Assembly: GCF_016834655.1 (NCBI RefSeq)
Contig: NZ_JAENHP010000004.1
Span: forward strand, 248,001-312,000
Reading direction: 5' to 3'
From: Paractinoplanes ovalisporus
GTDB taxonomy: Bacteria > Actinomycetota > Actinomycetes > Mycobacteriales > Micromonosporaceae
Length of the DNA stretch: 64,000 nt
This document shows positions 7,283 through 14,039 of this stretch, piece by piece; the first letter of the stretch is position 1, and the number at the start of each line of letters is the position of its first letter. The position numbers were made by a program, and so were the translations under genes. The notes under the pieces were generated by a model. It did no database searches and was not told the origin of the DNA. It saw only the letters and a list, made by a program, of their open reading frames with translations.

Positions 7283-10200
7283 CAGAACAGACCCACTCCC
7301 TGCATGCCCGGCACATCACTCGGCTCAAGCTGATGGTCTCGGAGATGGTCCTCGAATCGCATGCCTTGCGCTGCCAATACCCTTCGATATTCGGCCAGAA
7401 CCACCGAGTCCGAGCCTAACCAGCTGAACAGCGTGCTCGGCTTGGTCTGCAGGCCCTCGATGGGAGGTAGGTCGGACGGTCGATGACGGTAGATGCCCTT
7501 TGTCTTGTTCACGTTCAGAATTTCGAGGAAGGCATCGACGCGGTCCCAGGTCGAGCTGCCGCCGTATCGCAGGATCTCGTAGCTGGTGTGGGTGGCCTTG
7601 CCAACTACGCGGGACAGCGGCGTCGGGAACTGCACTTCGATACGGAACCCATCGGGTGTGGTCAGCCAGACGTTGAGACCGTTGTGCCGCCCATGATCTG
7701 CCCAGAAGCTCGCGGCTTTCACATCTCCGTAGCCAAGTCGGAGCAGTCCGTCCAGCACATGGGCGACATGTGCTCCGTAGTCCGTCTCGGGTGTTTCGAC
7801 GGAGAACCGAACACGATCCTTCACCTTGGCCAGGTAGTCAGTCGGATCGGTGTAGTCGAACGAGGAGTCCTCGAGGTACTTCCTGCCGAGCGACTCCGCC
7901 GACTTGACGCGGTACTCCTCATCGACGACTTGGAGCTCGTTGCTGCCAAGGGCATTAACGACATCGTGCAGATCGGCTGAAACCTGTTCAGCAACTGCTT
8001 GAGACTCCACGGTGGAGTTGACGAGTATTGCGCGTTGCGCGGGAGCAAGGGACTCGAACGCCTGTCGTTCGGCAGCCCTGATCGCCTCGATGCGCGGGTC
8101 GGGGTCAGACCCCGTGGGTGGGGTGGCGGACCAGTTTCCGGGGCCGTGGTGTGGGAGGGGGGCTGGGACGGCGTTGGCGTCTACTACCAAGGCCTCCAGC
8201 GAGACCACGTTGATGGGGGTGGCTACTCCGTGGTGGCGGTACATGGGCTGGTGCTCGGAGATCTTGCCGATCTGGGGGTCCAGGTAGAGGACGGTTCCGT
8301 GGTGGTTCAGCGCTGCCCAGGAGTGGGAACCGCCGCCTTCCAGGTCGGTTACCAAGAAGGCGAAGGAGCCGTGGCCGGTATTCAGTAGGTGGTTTGTCAG
8401 GTTCTGTACGGCCTGGTCCACGGCTGGTTTGGCGGCTGCGGGGTCGGCGTCCGCTACGTACGGGCACAGGTTTTGGAAGTCGCCGCCGGTGGCCTGGCGG
8501 ATTCGGTTGATGCCGTTGGTTTCGCCGCCCAAGGGGCGGTCGGGGTTGCCGTTGGCGTAGACGTCGAACGTTCTTGGGGCCGACACGCGAGGGCGGCCGT
8601 GGATGTAGGTGTCGAACAGCGCCAGGACGCCGTCGACGCAGTTCAGGCCTCGGGTGGGGTCGGCGGCGGGGCCGCCGTCGTTGGCCAGGCGGAACCACGC
8701 GCCGTCGCGGGGGTCGGGCAGGCGGGAGACGTGGCCGTTGTGATCGCGGGGTACGGCGTTCTCCAGGTCGACCTGGTGCACGGCCAGCGGGGGGCGTAGG
8801 CCGCCGGTGACGTTGTAGTGGCGGGTTCGGTCGATCGGGGGGCGGCCGCTGAAACCGTCCAAGGCGGACACATCCCCGGTTCGTACGCCTCCAGGAGCCA
8901 GATTTCCCACGTCGGTGTTGATGCGGGCCCAGTCGGGGGGTTCCACCTCGATCCGGGTGGGGGCCACGGTTCCGGTGCGGACGTCGGTGATCTGGGCGTC
9001 GATCTCGGTGACGATCTCGCTCAGTTCGAAGGCCTGGTGGCGGTACTGGCGGGCCCGCAGGGTGGAGCCGGCGCGGTCGGCCTCGTCGGCTCGACGGCTC
9101 AGGTCCACGATCTTGGCGCGGTTGTCCTCGGCGATCGAGTCCAGGTAGGCCGCGTACTCGTCGCGGCGGTTGCGTTCGTGGGTCTGGCGGGCGTGTTCGA
9201 CGTAACCGAAGTAAGCCTGCTCGTCGCGGATCTCGGGCCGGGGCGGGGTGGAGTGCGCCGGCATGGGGGTGGGCAGGGTCCTCGGGAGGGACGCGTCGAC
9301 CGGGCGGGGGCGCTGGCGCGGGATCGGGCGCGGGCCGAGCGCTTCGGCGATGCGGTCCAGGTCGGAGAGCGGGGAGCGCTGAGGCGTGGGGGAACCCGGC
9401 GGCTCGGTCCGGAAACCGCTCTGGCGGCGCGGCGACGCGCCGGGACCCGCCGTGCGGGACGCGAGGTCGGGCGAGTTGTTGCTCCCCGCGCGTGGCGACC
9501 CGCCGGGGATCGCCGAACGGGATGTGCCGGCGCGGGACCCGTAGTCGGGTGCGTCCGTGCGCGGGGTGGAGTTGCGGGCCGTCGGGCGCTGTGGGGCTCC
9601 GGCTTGGCGTGAGGCTGGGGTGGGGGTCAGGAACGGGCCGGCGAGAGGGCCGCCGGTCATGGGGGTTGTGGCTGGTGAGGTGGGCTGCGGGGAGGACGGG
9701 GTCGGGGCGGCGGCGGTGGTGGTGGGGTCGGCGAATCCCAGGGCGGTGGACGCCAGGACGTTGGAGCCGTCGGGCAGCGGAGGGGACGCCAAAGAGGACG
9801 GAGAGGACGGAGAAGGCGCAGAGGCAGCCGGGGAGAGGTCGGGGGTCGGCGACTGGGAAGGGGACGAGGTGGAAGTAGGGGACGGCGACGACTGAGCAGC
9901 AGAGATGTCGGGGGACGAATCGGAAGGGGAGGGCTGAGGCGCAGTGGCGGGGGTGGACGGGGACGTGGTGGCGGTCGGGTCGGGGGACGGGGACGCGGAG
10001 GTCGGATCGGCGGGTATGGGCGACGAAAGCGATCCGCCCTCGGATGCGGCTGGGGGAGCCGCCTGAGTCAGGTTCGCGCTGTCGGGGGCCGCTCCGCTCG
10101 TCAGGTCGCCGGCTGACGGCGTACGGGGAAAGGGCTGAAGATCGTCGCCCACCGTGACCGTTGGCAGGAGCGGCGGAGCCGCGGGGACGTTGAGGCCGGA

Positions 10201-11175
10201 AGTGTCGAGCTGGCCGATATCGATCGGGGTGTGCATGCCGTGCATTGCGGAGCCGGTCGCGCCCGAAGTGGCCGATTTCGCAAGACCCGTGGCATCGGGC
10301 AGCTGGCCGAAGGTGGCGGCGGCGCCGAACTCGGCCAAGACCTCGCCGCCGGCGCCGCGCATCAGGCCGCCGTGACCGTGTGAACCGGCGTGCGCGCCTG
10401 TGGCCGAGGCGCCGCCGGCAAAACCGGCCAGTGCGGAACGTCCGAGACTGTCCATGTCGAAGCCGTCCGAGCGGCCGGTCGACTGCTGGTAGAGCTGGAT
10501 GCCGCCGTTGGTGGCGATCTCCTCGCGCGCCTCGTCGAAGCCCTCGTCGAGCGCCTCGCGGCCCAGGTGACGCAGGCCCTGGCGGGTGGTGAGCTGCTTG
10601 ACCGCGCGGCCGGCGGTCTGCTTGAGGGCCTTCTTGCCGAGCTGTTCGGCCAGGCGCTTGAAGATCTGCTGGACGGCCATACGCGTGGCGACGATCAGCC
10701 CACCGGCGGCGGGGGAGGCGGCACCGAGCGTGAGCGCGACGGAGATCGCCATGCCGACGAGCTCGATCAGGAAGATGCCGATCTCGATCCAGGCCTCGAT
10801 CTTCGCCGCCTCGATGTCGGCGCCGCAGCCCTCGACCAGCTTTCCGAGCTCGCCCGACAGGCGGAGCAGGTCGTGCAGCGGGGCGTTCTCGTCGCCCGCG
10901 ACCAGGTGCCAGGCGTCCTGGAAGCCCTCGGCCGTGACGCCCTCGCCGCCGTAACCGGAGAGAAACCGGTTCGCGGCCGACATCGCCGCCTCGTTCGGCG
11001 CGGCCAGCGTGGTCGTCAGCGAGAACCAGCGGTCGGCGACGTCCCAGGTGGCGACCTCGTTGCCGGCCGGCCAGTCGAAGCCGACGACCCATTCGAGCGC
11101 CTCGTAGGCCCAGGCCGGAACGTCGAACGGGCTGAACTCGAGCGGGTGCGGGACGGGGCTGGGCAGAAAGCTCAT
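7282..11175 (-). CDS. Polymorphic toxin: ESX-type N-terminus, papain-like domain, RelA/SpoT-like C-terminus (1297 aa)
   Basis: The start is the ATG at 11175 (MSFLPSP), overlapping the WXG100 stop as ATGA. Residues 1-240 resemble the helical N-terminus of CpnT-like ESX effectors, with a hydrophobic stretch near 127-165. Residues of about 330-650 are a Pro/Ser/Thr-rich linker. Residues 780-1010 look like a papain-fold toxin (Tox-PL, glutamine-deamidase type), with Cys846 in GLNCVD, His951 in SHSWAAL and Asp966 in YLDPQ as a candidate triad. Residues 1075-1297 resemble a RelA/SpoT synthetase domain: RVKSAESLGRK from 1089, VKDRVRF, NGLNVWL, and EVQFPT with Glu1180, followed by K..TH..YE. Delivery is probably by type VII secretion; no signal peptide is visible. 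The RelA-like call rests on motif order only. The C-terminal part is less GC-rich than the rest. Confidence 0.8.
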   Translation of the reverse strand: MSFLPSPVPHPLEFSPFDVPAWAYEALEWVVGFDWPAGNEVATWDVADRWFSLTTTLAAPNEAAMSAANRFLSGYGGEGVTAEGFQDAWHLVAGDENAPLHDLLRLSGELGKLVEGCGADIEAAKIEAWIEIGIFLIELVGMAISVALTLGAASPAAGGLIVATRMAVQQIFKRLAEQLGKKALKQTAGRAVKQLTTRQGLRHLGREALDEGFDEAREEIATNGGIQLYQQSTGRSDGFDMDSLGRSALAGFAGGASATGAHAGSHGHGGLMRGAGGEVLAEFGAAATFGQLPDATGLAKSATSGATGSAMHGMHTPIDIGQLDTSGLNVPAAPPLLPTVTVGDDLQPFPRTPSAGDLTSGAAPDSANLTQAAPPAASEGGSLSSPIPADPTSASPSPDPTATTSPSTPATAPQPSPSDSSPDISAAQSSPSPTSTSSPSQSPTPDLSPAASAPSPSSPSSLASPPLPDGSNVLASTALGFADPTTTAAAPTPSSPQPTSPATTPMTGGPLAGPFLTPTPASRQAGAPQRPTARNSTPRTDAPDYGSRAGTSRSAIPGGSPRAGSNNSPDLASRTAGPGASPRRQSGFRTEPPGSPTPQRSPLSDLDRIAEALGPRPIPRQRPRPVDASLPRTLPTPMPAHSTPPRPEIRDEQAYFGYVEHARQTHERNRRDEYAAYLDSIAEDNRAKIVDLSRRADEADRAGSTLRARQYRHQAFELSEIVTEIDAQITDVRTGTVAPTRIEVEPPDWARINTDVGNLAPGGVRTGDVSALDGFSGRPPIDRTRHYNVTGGLRPPLAVHQVDLENAVPRDHNGHVSRLPDPRDGAWFRLANDGGPAADPTRGLNCVDGVLALFDTYIHGRPRVSAPRTFDVYANGNPDRPLGGETNGINRIRQATGGDFQNLCPYVADADPAAAKPAVDQAVQNLTNHLLNTGHGSFAFLVTDLEGGGSHSWAALNHHGTVLYLDPQIGKISEHQPMYRHHGVATPINVVSLEALVVDANAVPAPLPHHGPGNWSATPPTGSDPDPRIEAIRAAERQAFESLAPAQRAILVNSTVESQAVAEQVSADLHDVVNALGSNELQVVDEEYRVKSAESLGRKYLEDSSFDYTDPTDYLAKVKDRVRFSVETPETDYGAHVAHVLDGLLRLGYGDVKAASFWADHGRHNGLNVWLTTPDGFRIEVQFPTPLSRVVGKATHTSYEILRYGGSSTWDRVDAFLEILNVNKTKGIYRHRPSDLPPIEGLQTKPSTLFSWLGSDSVVLAEYRRVLAAQGMRFEDHLRDHQLEPSDVPGMQGVGLF

Positions 11176-11489
11176 GACCGGAACCGCCTCGCCGAGTCGT
11201 GGTCCGCGCCGAGGTTGTCGTGCACGGACTGGGCGGCCGCGTCGCCGAGCCCGGACACGTAGGCGGCGAGCCGTTGCCACGCCTCGAGAACCTGCTCCTC
11301 GAACGGCCGGTAGTGCTGCTCGAAGGACTGGCCGTACTGGTCCCGGCCCCACGGCGTGGCGGAACTGGCGGCGGCGATCTCGGCGCCACTCCGGTTGCGG
11401 CGCGCGCTGAGGTCCTCGCCGGCCGCGCTCAGGGCGCGTGAACCCGCGAGAGCCTCGTCGGCGTCGAGCCGCAGCCGGTTAGCGGTCAT
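11172..11489 (-). CDS. WXG100/ESX-family small helical protein (105 aa)
   Basis: The length, the predicted all-helical make-up and a central PWGRD (a WxG-like turn near residue 47) fit the WXG100 (EsxA/EsxB) superfamily of type VII secretion partners. It lies between the YbaB-like gene (11 bp overlap) and the toxin gene (4 bp ATGA overlap). It therefore probably pairs with the helical N-terminus of the toxin as the secretion-competent complex. The C-terminal end (DHDSARRFRS) lacks an obvious YxxxD/E export signal; that signal may be carried by the partner. Confidence 0.75.
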   Translation of the reverse strand: MTANRLRLDADEALAGSRALSAAGEDLSARRNRSGAEIAAASSATPWGRDQYGQSFEQHYRPFEEQVLEAWQRLAAYVSGLGDAAAQSVHDNLGADHDSARRFRS

Positions 11490-11907
11490 CGCGGCCGGCC
11501 AGATCCTGGACGATCTCGTCGGAGCGCCCCAGCAGTGAGCCGAACTTGTGGTCGCGGAGGTACTGAAGGGGACCGGAATCGGCCGGGAGATAGTCGGCCA
11601 TCAAAGTCTGAACGCGTTCCGCGGCCTTCTCGGATGCGATGTGGACAGTCGCGACAATCGTCCGCGAAACGTATTCGTTGTCCATGTTCCGAGTGGCTCG
11701 GCGGATCAAGCGCAAATCGATCAGTTCGCCTCGCGGGCCGACCGTCACGCGGACGAGTCCGTCCGGTGAAACAACCGTGATCCGTACGGCGTCGAGTCGT
11801 CTTTGAAGATCGTCCAGATCGGACCTCAGCCGGGTATACCGCTCGTGCACCTCGGCGAACCGGTCCCGTAGTTCCCGATTCGCATCACGATTCGCCGTTG
11901 TCGCCAC
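11479..11907 (-). CDS. YbaB/EbfC-like protein, first gene of the toxin operon (142 aa)
   Basis: The frame is open far upstream, but the GTG at 11907 (MATTANRDANRELR) is preceded by GAGGGG and is chosen. An N-terminal coiled coil (LRDRFAEVHERYTRLRSDLDDLQRR) is followed by a short beta-rich region (VRITVVSPDGLVRVTVGPRGELIDLRL), the pattern of YbaB/EbfC nucleoid-associated proteins. YbaB-like genes often precede WXG100 and toxin genes in actinobacteria, probably as part of ESX effector modules. The base composition is less GC-rich than the neighbours. The divergent gene starts 130 bp away, so the region 11908-12037 should hold both promoters. Confidence 0.65.
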   Translation of the reverse strand: MATTANRDANRELRDRFAEVHERYTRLRSDLDDLQRRLDAVRITVVSPDGLVRVTVGPRGELIDLRLIRRATRNMDNEYVSRTIVATVHIASEKAAERVQTLMADYLPADSGPLQYLRDHKFGSLLGRSDEIVQDLAGRDDR

Positions 11908-12037
11908 CGGGCCACACCCCTCGTCGTACCGAGACTTTGCGTGTTCGGTTAACTTCAATCTGCGAACGTCGGGACCGGCGATCGGGTTCAGTCCACCGTT
12001 CAGTTCGTCGTTCAGCTCGTCAGGAGGGAGCGGCCAG

Positions 12038-13234
12038 GTGATCACGCGAGCAGAGGCCGAGGCGATCGCCGCGCGCTGGGCCAGCAACGAGTCCGAGCAG
12101 CGCGGATACGGGTGCGAGCCGATGCTCGCCGAGTTCGACCTCGGGTTCGTGATCTGGACGCGGCAGCCGTCCACCGTGCTCTCCGTGCCCGGCGACGGCG
12201 CACGCACGGTGATCGACCGGGAGACCGGGGTGCTGTCGACGTGGCCCGGCGTGCCGCCCGAGGAGATCGCCGCGATCTATCGTGAACGCCGCCCGAGCCC
12301 GCCGGGAACGGTCGATCCGGCCATCTCGCTACTCCGGCTGACGCGCCGCCGGCCGGCCCCGACAACCGTCGTCCACTTCACGGTGGATGACCGGCTGTTC
12401 CGGACCCAGGGCGCGAAGGGTGACCAGGTGATCAACCACCATCCGCTGGTGGTCGATCGGCTCGAGATGCTGGGCGCCGAGGCCCGGGTGCGTGGCGCCG
12501 AGCGGCACGCCGAGCTGATCGCCGTGTCCGACGCGTTGCACGAGGCTTCCCGCGCCCGGGGGCGCGAGATCGCGCTCGACGAGGCGAGGGCCTGGCTGAC
12601 CGGGGCGACTTTCGCTGCTTTTCTCGTACGCGACCAGGGAGATCCCGCCGCCGGTCAGGACGCCCGCCCGTGCGAGACCTGCATCGGCGTCCTCGTGGAT
12701 CTCGCGGTGCTGCCATGGTCCGATCTGGCGTTCACCAGCGAGTGGAGGCACGGCTCGGATCGCATTCCGGTCAACGGCCGATTCCCGTACGAGGTGGCGC
12801 GCACGCTCGCCGGAGGCGGCTGGATCGGGCCGTCGGCCGGGGACGACGCGGTCGAGCGGGCGGTGGCGGCGTCGGGCGGCCGGTTGGAGCCGTTCGACGC
12901 GGCTCGGGGCGTGATCGCGGACTTCCCGGGGGTGCGCTGTGCGCGGCGTGGGCCGGGGCTGCGGCGGGCGATCCGGCTGTTGCGGCTCGATCCGGTGCCG
13001 GGGGCCTACGCGGCGGCCGCCCTCGTGGAGTTCGGCCAGGTCATCGAGGTGCCGCTCTTCCCGATCGGCATCGAGGGCGGCGACGGTGTGGTGGCCCTGG
13101 ACGAGCTCGGGCGGGTCTTCGTGCTCGACCAGGCGGGGGAGTGGTTCGTCGGGAGCACGGTCGACGAGGCGCTGACCGGGCTGCTCACCGGGGACGGCCC
13201 GGCGCGGCGGGTCCGCGACGACGGCAGCTGGTGA
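12038..13234 (+). CDS. Three-domain protein: YrhB-like, YwqJ-type deaminase, SUKH-3 (398 aa)
   Basis: The GTG start at 12038 follows a strong AGGAGGGA. Residues 1-95 resemble the YrhB (Imm35-type) fold (FVIWTRQPS, VIDRETGVLSTWP). Residues 105-235 look like a YwqJ-related deaminase of the cytidine-deaminase fold: the zinc-binding motif pair is HAE at 157-159 and PCETC at 211-215. Residues 245-390 match SUKH-3, a common immunity fold (GRFPYEVARTLAGGGW, FPGVRC, EVPLFPIGIEG, DELGRVFVLD). There is no secretion leader, so it probably acts in the cytosol. It is divergent from the toxin operon. Whether it is an immunity factor or a toxin/antidote fusion is unknown. Confidence 0.75.
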   Translation: MITRAEAEAIAARWASNESEQRGYGCEPMLAEFDLGFVIWTRQPSTVLSVPGDGARTVIDRETGVLSTWPGVPPEEIAAIYRERRPSPPGTVDPAISLLRLTRRRPAPTTVVHFTVDDRLFRTQGAKGDQVINHHPLVVDRLEMLGAEARVRGAERHAELIAVSDALHEASRARGREIALDEARAWLTGATFAAFLVRDQGDPAAGQDARPCETCIGVLVDLAVLPWSDLAFTSEWRHGSDRIPVNGRFPYEVARTLAGGGWIGPSAGDDAVERAVAASGGRLEPFDAARGVIADFPGVRCARRGPGLRRAIRLLRLDPVPGAYAAAALVEFGQVIEVPLFPIGIEGGDGVVALDELGRVFVLDQAGEWFVGSTVDEALTGLLTGDGPARRVRDDGSW

Positions 13235-13350
13235 TCGTCGGCCTGCTTTATGCGGGCCGGCGCCCTGCGTCGGGTGTGTCGGTCTGATTCGTGCGTCGGT
13301 CCGCTCGCGCCACGGGTCGGCCTGCTTAGTGGGGGCCTCTGGGTGCGCAC

Positions 13351-13590
13351 GGCGTGATGCCGGTTCCTGCGTACGGCGTGATGCCGGTTCCTGCGTACGG
13401 CGTGATGCCGGTTCCTGCGTACGGCGTGATGCCGGCTGCTGCGCATGGCGTGATGCCGGCTGCTGCGCATGGCGTGATGCCGGTTCCTGCGCATGGCGTA
13501 ATGCCGGTTCCTGCGCATGGCGTGATGCCGGCTCCCGTGCACGGCGTGATGCTGGCCCCTGCGCACGGCTTGACGCCGGCTCCCGCGCGG
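13351..13590. repeat. Ten-copy 24 bp tandem array
   Basis: Units of the type GGCGTGATGCCGGTTCCTGC start every 24 bases at 13351, 13375, 13399, 13423, 13447, 13471, 13495, 13519, 13543 and 13567. Variants change GTAC to GCAT/GCAC. The array occupies most of the 393 bp gap between convergent genes, and the rest of that gap shows no gene. One frame stays open through it (MPVPAYGV repeats), but this follows from the 24-base period and no start signal supports translation. Confidence 0.8.
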
Positions 13591-13600
13591 GAGCCGGCGT
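13573..13600. terminator. Perfect 28-base palindrome, bidirectional terminator candidate
   Basis: ACGCCGGCTCCCGC is followed at once by its reverse complement. It closes the 24 bp array and lies between the ends of the SUKH-3 gene and the zinc-ribbon gene, so it could stop transcription from both sides. There is no U-tract. Confidence 0.5.
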
Positions 13601-13627
13601 TCGAGCGCGCGGCTTGTCTGGCGGCCG

Positions 13628-14038
13628 TCAGTCGAACAGGTTGTGCAGGAAGCTCTTGCGGCGGTGGTAGTGGCCGTGGTGACCGTGGCGGTAGTGGCCG
13701 TGGTGACCGTAAGCCGGAGCCGGGTAGCCACCGTGGGCGGGCTGGCCGTACCCCGGCTGGCCGTAGCCCGGCGCGGGCGGAGGCGGCGGCGGGGCATAAC
13801 CACCCGGCTGCGGCTGACCGTAACCCGGCTGCGGGGCGGCGGCGGGACGCGGCGGGGCGGACGCGGGCGGTGGCGGCGTGGCCGGGCGTGAGTTGTAGCT
13901 CGACTCGGCCTCGAACAGTTTCTCCAGCTCACCGCGGTCGAGGAAGATCCCCCGGCACTCGGAGCACTGGTCGACCGTGACGCCACTGCGCTCGTAGACC
14001 CGCATCTGGCCGTGACACTTCGGACAGGTCATCTGCAT
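13628..14038 (-). CDS. TFIIB-type zinc-ribbon protein (136 aa)
   Basis: The N-terminus has two CxxC pairs, CPKC and CSEC, followed by RGIFLDRGELEKL. This is the standard zf-TFIIB domain of small bacterial proteins. The tail is Pro/Gly/Tyr-rich (PGYGQP repeats) and ends with a His-rich stretch (HGHYRHGHHGHY) and basic residues. The ATG at 14038 is chosen because the domain starts with MQMTCPKC and because the codon follows the stop of the upstream gene by one base (TGAGATG). An ATG at 14065 would add nine residues. The function is unknown; zinc binding is expected. Confidence 0.8.
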   Translation of the reverse strand: MQMTCPKCHGQMRVYERSGVTVDQCSECRGIFLDRGELEKLFEAESSYNSRPATPPPPASAPPRPAAAPQPGYGQPQPGGYAPPPPPPAPGYGQPGYGQPAHGGYPAPAYGHHGHYRHGHHGHYHRRKSFLHNLFD

Positions 14039-14039
14039 C

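Noticed and set aside
8105..11389. A 1094-codon minus-strand frame overlapping the toxin in another frame
   Set aside because: Arg/Pro-rich shadow; the toxin frame carries the domains.
13351..13590. Possible CRISPR array
   Set aside because: The 24 bp units are contiguous with no unique spacers, and no cas genes are present. The same holds for the arrays at 632, 31741 and 36891.
13354..13980. Plus-strand reading frame encoding MPVPAYGV repeats
   Set aside because: It is open only because the 24 bp array has no stop. It has no ribosome site and runs into antisense of the zinc-ribbon gene.
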